A DNA stretch of 64,000 nt, from the NCBI GenBank assembly GCA_947683625.1, contig CANTUR010000156.1:1550001-1614000 (forward strand), given 5' to 3'. The translations under genes were made by a program, and so were the position numbers. Below the pieces are notes generated by a model. It saw only the letters and a list, made by a program, of their open reading frames with translations. It was not told the origin of the DNA and did not search any database. This DNA is from Mallotus nudiflorus (lineage: Eukaryota > Streptophyta > Magnoliopsida > Malpighiales > Euphorbiaceae). Below, one piece after another: positions 32,625-44,885 of this stretch (position 1 is its first letter; each line of letters begins with the position of its first letter).

Positions 32625-35600
32625 ATGAGGAGGCGAGCGCGTGTCGCTCCACCGGTCGTTGAGGCCGAGGATGATGAGTCTTTTCAGGACGAGGTTTTAC
32701 CTCCTGAGCCGCCAGTTAGGCGTAGAGGTCGTGGCAGGGGTAGACCTCGAGGAGCGGCAGGTCGCCGTAGGCAGAGAGAGTTACAGGACGAGGAGCCTGT
32801 TGAGCCTGAGTTTGATGTTCCTGTTCCTCCAGTTGTTCAGCCTGTTCAGCCTGCCTATCAGCAGGGTATGTCTGACCCTGAGGCAGCTTTGTTCTATGCC
32901 AGGGTTGGCAGGATTGCTTTTGATGGTACTTCTGATCCTTTAGATTTTCTGCATGCGATTGAGACTAGGACTCGGACTGCTCATACCGAGTACCAGCGGA
33001 TCATGATCGTTGAGTTGTCTGTTGAGGGACCAGCCTTGGATTGGTTCATTCAGATGATCCAGCCTTATATGATGACGATGACATGGGCTCAGTTTCGAGA
33101 GCGGTTCATGAGGAGATTTTGTCCAGAGTCGCTTCGTTTGAGTTATCGTCTCCGTTTGACCAGTATTTCTCGTGGAGATCGATCTGTAGAGGAGTATACC
33201 CGAGAGTTTCTTCGTCTGGGTAGATATGCTGAGGATCTGATGCGAGATCAGTATTTCGCTGTTACTACATACGTTACTGGTTTGGGTTCAGCTTTTGCTG
33301 GTATGCCTACATCAGGTCTTACTCTGGAGTCTGTGATTGAGCTAGCTAAGGAGATCGAGCTGAGGTTAGTTAGGCAGGGAGCGATACCTGATTATTACCA
33401 GTTGGGAGTTCAGTCGAGTGGATCGCAGGCTACTCCATATTCGAGTTTTCATGTTGGTTCGAGTAGTCAGCAGCGAGGTTCGACTCAGCAGAGTCAGAGA
33501 CAGCAGCAGCGAGTGCATCGGAGCAGTAGACATGGCCGTGGAGGTCAGCGTAGATCGTTTAGATTTGGGTCAGGTGCTTCGAGCAGCAGCAGTGGTCGTA
33601 GTTCTGGATCAGCGGCCAGTGTTTGTCAGACTTGTGGTAGAGTCCATCAGGGACCGTGTTATCTGACACCACTGACATGTTTCAGATGCGGGCAGATAGG
33701 ACATTTTGCCAGATCGTGTCCTTATTCTGGGTATCAGCAGCAGCAGATTCCGCGATTCCCACAGCAGTCGATTGCTAGTGCAGCACCCGTGCCATTTCAG
33801 TTGCCACCAGCCCAGCATCAGAGTTCTACTCAGTTTGTTCCACAGCAGAGTCGTGGTAGAGGTACTAGAGGAGGTGCCAGAGGTGTTGGCCAGGCTTCTA
33901 CCAGTCAGCAGGGAGGTCGAGGCCAGGCGAGAGTTTTCCATCTGACTCAGCAGGATGCTCAGGCATCTAATGCAGTCGTGGCAGGTATTCTTTCTATTTG
34001 TTACCTGGATGCTTTGGTTTTGTTTGATCCGGGTGCCACGCATTCGTTTGTTTCTCCTATTTTTGCTTCTAAATCTTGTTGGCAAGCTTCGAGGATGGCT
34101 TTTCCTTTGTCTGTTGCCACTCCTCTGAGTGATTCTTTGGACGCCGATATTGTTCTTTCTGGTTGTCCAGTTCTCGTGGGAGATAGAGAATTACCCGTTG
34201 ATTTGATTTTGTTGGATGTGATGGAGTTTGATGTTATTTTGGGAATGGATTGGTTATCTCAGCACTTCGCCGTGGTAGATTGCAGGAATAACGAGGTGAC
34301 TTTCAGAATTCCTGGTGAAGTAGAATTTAAGTTTGTTGGTGATAGGAGTTCAGCACCTCAGAATCTTATTTCTGCTATTTCTGCTAGGAAGTTATTGAGG
34401 AAAGGTTGCCAGGGGTATTTGGCATTGGTTAGGGATACGTCAGTGGAGAAGTTGTCACTCACAGATGTTCTGGTTGCTTGTGAGTTTCCTGATGTTTTTC
34501 CCGAGGAGTTGCCAGGTTTACCACCTCACAGAGAGATTGAGTTCTGTATAGATGTGGTTCCAGGTACTACTCCTATATCTATGCCACCCTATCGTATGGC
34601 TCCTGCAGAGTTGAGAGAGTTGAAGGAGCAATTGCAAGAGTTGTTGGATAAAGGTTTCATTAGACCTAGTGTTTCTCCTTGGGGTGCACCAGTCCTGTTT
34701 GTGAAGAAGAAGGATGGTACCCTGAGACTGTGCATTGACTATAGAGAGCTGAATAAGGTGACAGTGAAGAACAAGTATCCTGTCCCGAGGATAGATGATT
34801 TGTTTGATTAGTTACAGGGTGCACAGTTCTTTTCTAAGGTTGACTTGAGGTCGGGTTATCATCAGCTGCGGATCAGTGAATCCGATATTCCTAAGACAGC
34901 TTTTCGCACTCGATATGGTCATTATGAGTTTCTGGTGATGTCTTTTGGTTTGACTAATGCACCAGCAGCTTTTATGGACCTGATGAACAGAGTATTCAGA
35001 CCGTATGTGGATCAGTTTGTGGTAGTCTTCATTGATGATATACTGGTATATTCGAGGAGTATGGAAGAGCACGTATATCATTTGAGGATTGTACTACAGA
35101 CACTGAGAGATCATCAGCTTTATGCTAAATTCTCGAAGTGTGATTTTTGGATGGAGAGTGTTTCTTTTCTTGGACACGTAGTGTCTAAAGAAGGTATTCA
35201 GGTTGATCCACAGAAGATTGAGGCAGTATCTGAATGGCCTAGACCTACTTCGGTTACAGAGATTCGGAGTTTTCTGGGTTTAGCCGGGTATTATAGGCAG
35301 TTTGTGCAGGATTTTTCCAGGATAGCAGCCCCTATGACTCGCTTGACTCAGAAGAATGTTAGATTCGAGTGGTCAGAAGCTTGTGAGAATAGTTTTCAGT
35401 TGTTGAAGGAGAAGTTGACCACAGCGCCAGTATTAGCTTTGCCTAATAGTGTGGATAAGTTCACAGTTTACTGTGATGCCTCTAGAATTGGTCTTGGTTG
35501 TGTGTTGATGCAGAATGGAAGGGTGATAGCCTATGCTTCGAGGCAATTGAAGAAGCATGAGCAGAACTATCCTACACATGATCTGGAGATGGCTGCAGTG

Positions 35601-37376
35601 ATCTTTGCTTTGAAGATTTGGAGACATTATTTGTACGGGGTGACTTGTGAGATATTTACTGATCACAAGAGCCTTAAGTACATTTTCCAGCAGCGAGATT
35701 TGAATCTGAGGCAGAGAAGATGGTTGGAACTGTTGAAGGATTATGATTGCGAGATTCTTTACCATCCGGGTAAAGCTAATGTGGTAGCAGATGCCTTGAG
35801 TAGGAAGTCCTCAGGTAGTCTTGCTCACATCGGTGTTGAGAGGAGACCATTGATCCAGGAATTGCATCTGATGGTGGATCAAGGTCTGATGATGAAGATT
35901 AGTAGATTAGGTGGACTGTTAGCTCAGTTTAAAGTACGATCTATGCTGAGGGATAGGATTAAAGCAGCTCAGAGCCGAGATCCTATTCTGGAAGAGCTTG
36001 CAGAGAATGTCAGAGCAGGGAAGTTCACTGATTTCACACTTGATGATGATGGTGTGTTGTGGATCAGTGGTAGATTGTGTGTTCCTGATGTGGATGATTT
36101 GAGAGAGGAGATTTTAGAGGAAGCACATTCTACAGCTTACAGCGTTCATCCGGGTGTTACTAAGATGTACCACAGTATCAGAGATCTATACTGGTGGGAT
36201 GGATTGAAGAAGGATGTTGCTAATTATGTTGCTAAGTGCTTGACGTGTCAGCAAGTGAAAGCCGAACATCAGAAGCCTTCTGGGAAGCTTCAGCCTCTTC
36301 CTATTCCCGAGTGGAAGTGGGAAAGGATAGCTATGGATTTTGTAGTCGGTTTACCTCGTTCGAAGGATGGATACGATTCCATCTGGGTGATTGTAGACAG
36401 GTTGACGAAGTCTGCACATTTCTTGCCTGTGAAAGCCACATATTCAGTTGCTAGATTGGCGAAGTTGTACGTGAAGCATATTGTGTGCCTTCATGGAGTA
36501 CCTGTGTCCATTGTGTCAGACAGAGGTTCAGTGTTTACTTCTCATTTTTGGCAGAAGTTGCAGGAAGCGATGGGCACTAGGTTGGATTTCAGTACTGCTT
36601 TTCATCCTCAGACAGATGGTCAGTCTGAGAGGACGATCCAGACACTGGAAGATATGTTGAGGATGTGTGTCTTGGATTTGGGAGGTAGCTGGGATGATCA
36701 TTTGTCGCTTGTTGAGTTTGCATATAATAACAGCTACCATAGCAGTATTGGCATGGCACCATATGAGGCGTTATATGGAAGGAAGTGTAGATCCCCGTTG
36801 AGTTGGGATGAGATTGGTGAGAGAGTTTTGATTGGACCAGAGATGGTTTAGGATGCTGCAGAGAAAGTCGCCGTGATTAAGCGCAGATTAGAGACCGCAG
36901 TTAGTAGACAGAAGAGTTATGCGGATCCTAGGCGTAGAGATGTGGAGTTTCAGGTTGGAGATTTCATTTTTCTGAAAGTATCTCCGATGAAGGGTGTGAT
37001 GAGATTTGGCAGGAAGGGTAAGTTAGCACCGAGATACATTGGACCGTTTGAGATTCTGGAGAGAGTTGGCACTGTTGCATATCGGTTGGATTTGCCTCCG
37101 AGTATGTCACAAGTGCATCCAGTATTTCATATCTCGATGTTGAGGAAGTATATCTCGGATCCTTCGCACGTGTTGCAGCCCGACAGTGTGGAAGTGAATG
37201 AAGATTTGACTTTTGTGGAAGAACCTGTGGCGATCGTAGATTTTCAAGTTCGACAGTTGCGATCGAAGCAGATTCCGATGGTCAAGGTTCTGTGGCGTAG
37301 CGATAGAGTTGAAGAGCATACGTGGGAGACTGAAGCTGAGATGCGAGCTTCTTACCCGTATCTCTTTCCTTCTTGA
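32625..37376 (+). pseudogene. Gag-pol polyprotein of element F, with two in-frame TAG codons
   Basis: A single frame of 1584 codons including the final stop, interrupted by TAG at 34809-34811 and 36849-36851. Order: basic N-terminus; Gag (about residues 85-255); Gln/Ser-rich linker; a CX2CX3HX3C finger (CQTCGRVHQGPC) and a CX2CX4HX4C knuckle from residue 352 (CFRCGQIGHFARSC); protease with FDPGATHSF near residue 468; RT with FIDD near 804; RNase H (CDAS, residue about 950 on); integrase with HHCC finger (about 1165-1215) and DDE core (MDFVV, VSDRG, E in QSERTIQTLED); and a C-terminal chromodomain-like tail (VLWRSDRVEEHTWETEAEMR). Element D has CAG at both stop sites, so each is a C-to-T change. 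The first stop cuts RT. Start chosen at the ATG shared with D. The frame is otherwise intact, so decay is recent. Confidence 0.93.
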
Positions 37377-37410
37377 TCTTGTTTTCTGGAATTCGGGGAC
37401 GAATTCTTGT

Positions 37411-37423
37411 AAGGGGGGAAGAC
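37411..37423 (+). other. Polypurine tract of element F
   Basis: AAGGGGGGAAGAC directly before the 3' LTR, primer for plus-strand DNA synthesis. The same tract is present before the left LTR (29156-29168) and, complemented, in element D (55444-55456). Confidence 0.9.
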
Positions 37424-40400
37424 TGTAATATCCCGTGTTTTTAAAATATTTTTACACAGTACCGTGATATGCAGAGTTAATAATTTCTGTATTTTATATG
37501 ATATTTTTATGAGTTAATATGTATTTAAAACCTATTTTAATTACGGTGTATTATTTTCAGTGTTTTACGTAAAATTTTCCCAGGACTTGCATTTTCGGGG
37601 AAATTTTCACGTAAACAATTTATTATTAATTATTTTAGATGTATTTACGGACTTGCATGAACTCATACATATTTTTAAATTATTAAATAAAGTCGGTGTG
37701 TGTATATTTATTTAATTAGGGTTTATTATTCCCTAATATTTTATTAAGTATTTAATTGTTTTATTGTTATTTAATTAATTTTATTTAGTATAAATTATTA
37801 AAATATTAATATTTTTATGTGTGTGGTGTATATTTGATGTGTGTAATTTAATATTATTTTAATATATAGTATAATATATATATATATACATATATACATC
37901 AAAAATCAAAAAGTTTGCAAAATTACCATTTTGCCCCCGATAGTTTCTTCTTCTTCTTCTTCTCCGATCGTTCCCTCACCATTTCCGATCGCTGCCGTGC
38001 CGTTCCTTCACCGTGGGTGTGCCGTCCGGTGTGCCACCATCTTCCCCGACCAGTTTCGCCGCCTGTGGAGGCCGTTTCCGGCGTCGGGAGAGCGATTTTG
38101 GCCGGAGAAGCCAAAAATCAACTCATCGTCGATCACGTCGATTCCGGCCACCGTTTTCGACACCGCTGGTCTCTTTCTTCTCCTTGAGCTCCGGTGAGTG
38201 TGATTCTAGCTTTGGTTTGAGCTAAAATGGTCTAGAATTGCTTAGTTTTCGATTTGTAAATTTCGGCCTATTAGGGTTTTTGATTTTTTTGAGCTTCGAA
38301 TTGGATGATTCATGGAAACTTCCTTCACAAATGTTGTTCCTAGTAGCTTAATCTTCATGTGTGAATTTTTGTAGAATTTTTGGAGATTGTTTGGATTTTT
38401 GGGTATTTTTGAATATTTTAATATTATTTTCTAATTTTCGGAAATTAATTATTTAAATTATGAAATTGGAGTTTATGGTTGAATTGGGTGTTGAAATGAA
38501 TTATAGGAATTTATTTGGAATTTTTATGAATTTCTAAGTATTTATTTTTAATTATTGAAGTTTAGGTGATTTTGGAAAATTAGGTTAATTGTGTTTTAAA
38601 TTGAATTTAATTGGTTAATTGAGTTTAAATATTGATATTATTGATAAATATGTTGAGAAAATTAATTTTAGATAATTGTATGATTTTTGGTGAATTTTTG
38701 AAGTAATTTAGGTATATTTATATATATAGGGGTATTTTGGTAATTTTACCCTAAATTGTCTAAAAATGTAATTTAATTGGTTTTAATATTTATTTAAGGT
38801 ATAAAAATGATTTCTACAAATTATTTAGTATTTTTAACTAATTAAAACTATTTTTCGGGAATTATTTTCAATTATATATATAATATACGGTTTTTCTAAT
38901 AAAATGAGTTTTAATCGGTTTTTATAGTGTTTCAAGGTCAATTATGTAATTTTTACCTATAAAATGTATTTCTGTGATTTAAGGATATGTTCGGTATATC
39001 GGGAATCATTCTGTGCTTGTGGACCCCGGTTGGTGGACTGTAGTTTGGAGTCCGACCGTGGGATTTTGATTGTGTTGAGCTCGTTTTTCGAAGTGTGTTT
39101 CTTTGCAGGGTCGGCTCTACTCTTTTGAGTAGAGAGATGTCCGTTTTACAGGGGAGGTTCTGCCGAATTTTTGGTAGAATTCTCGTAAAACGTGATATCC
39201 AGTCGAACCCTAAATTCTGTTTCTGTATTTTAATACTCTAGATTGAATTCTAGGATTTCTGTTAGGTTTATTCTAATGTCGGTTATTTATTGCTTGTTTA
39301 GTTGCGCCGAGACCGAGGGCTAGTGGACCAGGCCTGTCGGACCTGTCTCGTGGAGCGCATTAGGTGAGTTACTATATTATATATATATGCTTAGGATGCA
39401 TGATTTAGAAAATGCATGTTTTATTTTGACTGAATATGCATAAATAATGTGATTTATATTCAAGTATATTTTTGGTATATTTTTGGTATATAATAAATTA
39501 TATACATGTTTTGTTAATAAAATATATTTAAAATGTTTTTAAATATATTTTTAGTTTAATTCATGATTTGATTGAATTCATTTGACATATATATACTCAA
39601 AATATACCTGGTTTATGTTTGGTATATTTTCAGTATATATATGGTTTATATTGTTGATTTATTTAAATTCATGCATCATGTATTTGTGAATGAATGTTTT
39701 ATTATATTATTAATGAAGGATATCAATAGAACGTGCTACCTAGTGGGCAGCACTAGGACCGAGTACGTACCGGTACGCCTATAGCTTTAGGCTATATTAC
39801 TAACTATTTGTGGATATTGATTTGATTATGATTATTGATATGTGAGATGTGGTTTGGGGTGTGATTGCTGGAGCTCGGTTGACCAAGTGTCTCGGGGCCA
39901 ATCACACTGGCAGTCAGACTGCTGGAGCTCGGTTGACTTAGTGTCTCGGGGCCAGTCTACTGTCCAAATGGATTAAGTGGATATATTTTGGATTAAGTGA
40001 GCCTGTGTGGCTTGAGTGTGGTTTAACACTATTTTCTGAGGTTGCGATATTCTAGGGTTCTATGTGATCCTTCATAAATTGGGATTTTTTAGTAAAATAT
40101 ATAAAAATGATTTTTCTGCATTTGTGTGTATTTGCCTGTATATATATTAGATATATATATACTGTTGACTGTATGCATTATCACTTAGTGTGTATGTATA
40201 TATATTATAGTAATTCACTCAGTGAGGTCTAACTCCCCTCCGTTGACTATTTTTCAGGAGAGTCAACTTCCTCAGACCTCAGTAGCAGGTCGATACGTCG
40301 GATTTCTTCCGCCCCGGCTTCTTTATGTAAATTGTCTACTTGAGTCTTATTTATTTTATCTAGACACTGCAGTAGTTATGAATTAAAGTATGGGATTTTA

Positions 40401-40662
40401 TGTACTTTATTTTAAAGAGATGTATTATATTGAAACTGGATTTGTATTAAAGATTATATACATCTATGTGATGAGATGAGATTTAGTTTAAATCCAGTTG
40501 ATATGGAAAAATGATATTATGATTTTTATTTCCGCTGCATATTATATTTTTTATTGTTATTATGGCATGCTTTATTTTATTTTTAGGCTTGCTACGGGTT
40601 CCGGATTCGAAAGAATTCCCGTTCCCTAGCGCCGGTCATGGCCCCTGTTTTGGGTCGTGACA
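37424..40662 (+). mobile_element. 3' LTR of element F
   Basis: 3239 bp, TGTAATATCCC...GGGTCGTGACA, collinear with the 5' LTR and below 1 percent different by hand count. Differences include G/T near 37464, C/T changes in the GC-rich block and one shorter CTT tract. It ends against copia RT sequence. Confidence 0.93.
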
Positions 40663-41818
40663 ATGTAGCAACCACCAAGCTATGAAGTCAAAGGATAAAA
40701 ATCAAATGTCCTAAAATTAAAAAAGGCTCTTTATGGATTGAAGCAAGCTCCCAGAGCATGGAATAGTAGAACTGACAAGTAATTGTAACAGAGTGGTTTT
40801 ATCAAATGTCCATATGAACATGCCCTCTATTTTAAAATCAAAGATAAAGATGTCTTGATCGTGTGTCTTTATGTGGACAATTTGATCTTCACTAGGAGCA
40901 ATGCCAGTATGTTTAAAGATTTTAAAAAAGAAATGATAATGGAGTTCAAGATGATGGATATTGGATTAATAGCATACTACATTGGTATTAAAGCCAAGTA
41001 AAAGGAAGATGAGATTTTCATCTCACAAGAAAGCTACATGAAGGAGATCCTCAAGAAATTCAAGATAAATTATTACAACTTAATAAACACACCGATGGAA
41101 TGCAAAATCAAGTTATTAAAAAATGATAAAGCAAAAAAGGTTTATCCAACACTTTTAAGTCTAATTGGATGTTTGCGATATCTAACTTGTACAAGGCCCG
41201 ACATTCTTTATGCAATAGGAATATTGAGTTGTTATATGGAAACTCCAACAATCACTCATTTCAATATTGCAAAGAGAATTCTTCGCTACCTCAAAGGTAC
41301 AATAGATTTTGGCTTATATTATTCAGTTTCCGATGACTACAAGCTTGTTGGATATAGTGACAATGATTGGGCTGGAGATAGCACTAATTGAAAAAGTACA
41401 ACTGGTTTTGTGTTTTTCCTAGGAGACATCACCTTCACTTGGATGTCAAAGAAGCAACCAATTGTCACTTTGTCAACATGTGAAGTTGAGCATGTTGTTG
41501 CTACAACGTGTGTTAGTCATGCAATTTGGCTTCGAAATTTGTTGAAGGAATTGAACATGTCACACGTAGAACCAACAAAGATTTGTGTCAACAACAAGTC
41601 GGCTATAGCTTTAGCCAAGATCCAGTGTATCATGATCGGAGCAAACACATTGATACTTGGTATCATTACATAAGAGAATGCATTATGAAGTAAGATGTGA
41701 AACGGGGATATATGAAGTCTTAAGATCAAGTCGCAGACATCTTCACCAAGCCATTAAAGAAAGAAGACTTTGTCAAATTGAGAAACACGTTTGGCATTAT
41801 AAAACAAGTTTAAGGGGA
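40663..41818 (+). pseudogene. Copia RT and RNase H remnant
   Basis: Reads KKALYGLKQAPRAWN, LIVCLYVDNLIFT, LLSLIGCLRYLTCTRPDI, AKRILRYLKGTIDFGL, GYSDNDWAGD, WMSKKQPIVTLSTCEVEHV and WLRNLLKEL, the standard order of Ty1/copia RT and RNase H. The catalytic YVDD reads YVDN. Stops at about 40787, 40999 and 41389 and a frame change near 41620 break it. The tail (ADIFTKPL-like, then a polypurine tract taaggggag at about 41811) leads into its 3' LTR. The 5' half is missing at the junction with element F. Confidence 0.9.
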
Positions 41819-41822
41819 GTAT

Positions 41823-42150
41823 TGAGAAATAATAAACTTGTTTTAACCAAATTCACTAAGGAAACTTCTAAGTTAGGTGATTAATTATTATTATTTGGTG
41901 TGAGAAATTATTAAAATTAGTTGGTGTGAGTTATATTACTTTTAAGTGTATAGTTAGGATTTAATTGTATTTTTGATTTGAATGGTTTGGATTAATTCTC
42001 TAATAGTATAAATAGAGCCTTTTACAAAGAGGTTTATGCATCAAAAAAAAAAAAACAATGAAGAAGAAGTGTAAAGAAGCAAAGTTTCAAGGTGTGTAAA
42101 AGTGTTTGAGAGAGTTTAATAAAAATTGTTTGAGTATTTAGTGTTTAACA
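41823..42150 (+). mobile_element. 3' LTR of the copia remnant
   Basis: Starts TGAGAAATAA after the polypurine tract and ends GTGTTTAACA, 328 bp with TG...CA ends. It has a TATA box (tataaataga, about 42007). The partner LTR is missing, so age and TSD cannot be checked. Confidence 0.72.
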
Positions 42151-42685
42151 ATGTGTGTGTCTTTTTTTTTTTTTTTACCATATTACCGAGGAATGAAAAA
42201 AATAGTTTCTTCATGAAAATATATTTGAAAAAGAAAATATAGTTTCTTCTTAATATTAAATTTTAACTAAAAAGAATAATTTTTTTAGCATTTAAATTGT
42301 TTTATTTTTATTAAAATAAAGCTATAATTTTTTATTAGATATATATTCGTTTAATATTATAATTAATTCATACAAATTTTATTGATAGGTTGCATTCAAA
42401 TGTGATATTTATTTTTAATAATAGATTAAGAAATCAATGAAATTTAAATTTTAACATCATTTTTAAAATTTTAAACTTGAAGCATTAATTTATTAAGAGC
42501 TAAGATTAGAGATACCAGAGTCAATAAGATAGTCCAACCTACAAAATGTTCTTCGATTTTAAAATTATAGTTTAAAAGAATTAATTCATTCACAGGAAAA
42601 AAAATGGAAGAATATTTAATTTGCTATTTTACATTACATACAAACTCACTATAGCCGAACTAACCAACTAAACATAAAAGTTTAT

Positions 42686-42723
<38 letters not shown>

Positions 42724-42959
42724 AATAAAACATATATTAATTTTAGAACTAAATAATAGTACCAACAATCTACTAATTAAGATGTAGTATATTTAGTAGA
42801 ATGGAATGTTGAGCAGAGTAAAAAAAAATGATCAAAAGTGGTTTTCTTTATTTTTTTTTATTTTTTGGTAGTTTAATAAAATTTAAAGCATACAAATTTT
42901 TACATTTTTTTAACAACATAATATTACAATTTGAAATATCACTATATATATGAATTAAC

Positions 42960-42990
<31 letters not shown>

Positions 42991-43070
42991 TATTATTATT
43001 ATTATTATTATTATACATATATAGACTTATAAATATTTTTATCAAGTAGTACATTAAAAACCAAAATCTT
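42151..43070. other. AT-rich intergenic stretch with microsatellites
   Basis: No gene or recognised element. Contains (TA)n at about 42690-42718 and a self-complementary (AAT)n(ATT)n tract at about 42961-43014. Confidence 0.6.
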
Positions 43071-43074
43071 TAAC

Positions 43075-43145
43075 TATGGGTATTCTAGAATTTGAACCAT
43101 GACTCACCCTAAACCAATTGGCCTAAAGGTGATTGGCTACAAAAT
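43075..43145 (-). repeat. Possible tRNA-derived SINE head
   Basis: The minus strand has GTAGCCAATCACC...GGTTTAGGGTGAGTCATGGTTCAAATTC. GGTTCAAATTC (complement of 43088-43098) resembles an RNA polymerase III B box and the start resembles a degenerate A box. No clear tail or target duplication is seen, so this may be chance. Confidence 0.3.
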
Positions 43146-43299
43146 TTTTACATTTAAACAGACTATAAATACTTCAATTTTTTTTTTAGGAATATAAACA
43201 CATTGAATTTAAACATGCCACTTGCTACTGTTTCTTCTTTCCTCTTCGCTCCTCTAGAGTTTTTTTATTTTTTACTGTGCATAACGTTAATCGATGGAA

Positions 43300-43505
43300 G
43301 AAAGGCTATTTCTGACCTTTTTTTTTTTGTCATATTTTGGCCAGCCATTTCTGACCATATCTTTTTTTTTTTTCATATTTTGGCCATTTTTTCCTTTTTT
43401 TTTTTTGTCATATTTTGGCAAGCCATTTTTTTTTTTTTTGAAAAGATTGGCCAGCCATTTCTGACCATTTCTTTTTTTTTTTTGTCATATTTTGGCTATT
43501 CTTTC

Positions 43506-43574
<69 letters not shown>

Positions 43575-43600
43575 CCTCAAAATAAGTTATGATTTAGGGT
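43300..43600. repeat. Poly-T-linked minisatellite and (TA)n upstream of the SDR gene
   Basis: Four to five units of 'gtcatattttggcca(g)cc' with 'atttctgacc', each separated by runs of 9-14 T, lie at about 43305-43505. A (TA)n tract of about 24 units and another T run follow. The block ends about 350 bp before the SDR start codon. Confidence 0.8.
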
Positions 43601-43794
43601 TGAAGCCTTTTTTTTCATATTTTTCTGGCCAATATTTTCTTTTATCTTTAATGAAAAATATCTTTTTATTCATATTTTTATTAAAACATTATAGACTTTA
43701 AAAAATAGTGAAAGGTATATATATATATATATACATACTCATCCCTGAGAAAGTTATGATATTTCAGTTGAGTCCATATCTCCTGCTTGCCTGC

Positions 43795-43804
43795 CATATA
43801 AACA
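43795..43804 (+). promoter_or_regulatory. Candidate TATA box of the SDR gene
   Basis: CATATAAACA lies about 140 bp before the ATG at 43944, consistent with a short plant 5' UTR. A (TA)n tract at about 43717-43732 is an alternative. Confidence 0.3.
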
Positions 43805-43943
43805 AAATCTTCGATAGGATACAGAGAGCATTAACAAAGGAAAAATTAGAGCTGTGCATAGAAACAATAAGTGGCAAGAAAGAAGGTTATAACTTAGAAT
43901 AACATCTGTGCAGCCTGATCATCAATCAAACCAAAAAAAGAAT

Positions 43944-44885
43944 ATGGAAGGCTCTTCCTTGCAAGCACCTATTCCCAAGAGGTAACATAATTCAACTTTC
44001 TTATCAAGACCATTACGTTTATTTAGTGGCACATTTTTTATACAACAAGCAATTGCATTGCCAAAGGCAGACACATAAATATACCCAGCTATTCTTGAAA
44101 TTATTGTTTATATATGCAGGTTAGACGGCAAGGTAGCATTGATAACGGGAGCAGCAAGTGGCATAGGTGAGAGCACTGCCAGGCTCTTTGCCAAGAATGG
44201 TGCTAAGGTTGTGATTGCAGATGTCAAATCCGATTTGGGTCAATCTGTAGCTGCGCAAATTCAATCAGAATTCGGACAACCAGTTTCCTACGTTCATTGC
44301 GATGTCACTAGCGAATCTGACGTCGAAAATGCTGTTAATACAGCAGTTTCATGTCATGGAAAGCTTGACATAATGTTAAACAATGCAGGCCTTGCAGGCT
44401 GTGCTGAAGCAGATATAGCATCAATTGAACATGAAAATTTCCGAAGAGTTATGGATGTAAATGTTTATGGTGGATTCCTGGGTGCAAAACATGCCTCAAG
44501 AGTGATGATTCCTGAAAAGAAAGGTTGCATTCTGTTCACTGCAAGTATTGCTTCAGTCATGTATGTCGGAGGACATGCGTATTCAGCATCGAAGCATGCT
44601 GTTGTTGGGCTAACAAAGAATTTAGCTGTGGAATTGGGGAGATATGGTATTAGAGTTAATTGTATTTCGCCTAGTTTTGTACGGACTCCTATGACCATTA
44701 AAGCAACGGGTCTTGACAATGAGCAACTGGACAAGGTGGCTTCTGAAATAGCAAGCTTGAAAGAGGTAAAATTGGAGGCTAATGATATAGCTGAAGCAGC
44801 TCTATACCTTGCAAGTGATGAGTCTAAATTTGTTAGTGGGATCAATCTTGTGGTTGATGGAGCTGCAAGTTTGGCAAAGATGTAA
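43944..44885 (+). CDS. Short-chain dehydrogenase/reductase, plant SDR110C type (two exons)
   Basis: Exon 1 is 43944-43981 (MEGSSLQAPIPK plus two bases), the intron 43982-44119 is GT...GCAG, and exon 2 is 44120-44885. The protein has 267 residues. It predicts an NAD(H)-dependent oxidoreductase with a Rossmann fold: TGAASGIG (22-29) binds the cofactor, Asp47 after the second strand favours NAD over NADP, then come NNAG (100-103), Asn127, Ser155, and Tyr167 with Lys171 (YSASK), a complete SDR active site. The C-terminal part has RVNCISP and the SGINLVVDG end typical of the class. No signal peptide or membrane segment. The family includes secoisolariciresinol dehydrogenase, xanthoxin dehydrogenase (ABA2) and momilactone/monoterpenoid-alcohol dehydrogenases, usually 260-300 residues; substrate cannot be inferred. 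The start is supported by the short first exon with a consensus donor, common in these genes. It is the only intact host-type gene in the window. Confidence 0.92.
43982..44119 (+). other. Intron 1 of the SDR gene
   Basis: 138 bp, starting GTAACA after CCCAAGAG and ending TATATGCAG. AT-rich, as expected. Splicing joins AG|G into an Arg codon and keeps the frame into LDGKVALITG. Confidence 0.85.

Larger units (their letters stand above)
29063..40662 (+). mobile_element. Element F: young Tekay/Del-like Ty3/gypsy element with extra pol end upstream
   Basis: Structure: 106 bp of the 3' end of an internal region with polypurine tract (29063-29168), LTR (29169-32410), PBS, gag-pol (32625-37376, two in-frame TAG codons), polypurine tract and LTR (37424-40662). 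By hand count the two LTRs differ at roughly 20-25 positions in 3.24 kb, nearly all transitions. No TSD: the 5 bp after the 3' LTR are ATGTA and the left flank is internal sequence. The copia RT that should continue to the left of an insertion at 40663 is absent, so sequence has been lost. The lineage call rests on the C-terminal chromodomain-like tail and RT/IN motifs. Confidence 0.9.

Noticed and set aside
33609..34085. Minus-strand 158-codon open frame across the gag-protease region of element F (counterpart at 58782-59066 in D)
   Set aside because: Shadow of the gag-pol frame in a Gln/Ser-rich region; no motif and no start context.
34809..34811. In-frame TAG as a programmed readthrough signal between protease and RT
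   Set aside because: Element D has a sense codon there and its own stop lies elsewhere. A programmed signal would be at a conserved place.
43203..43701. Hydrophobic plus-strand open frames rich in Phe, Ile and Tyr upstream of the SDR gene
   Set aside because: Translations of poly-T and (TA)n tracts; no protein family pattern.
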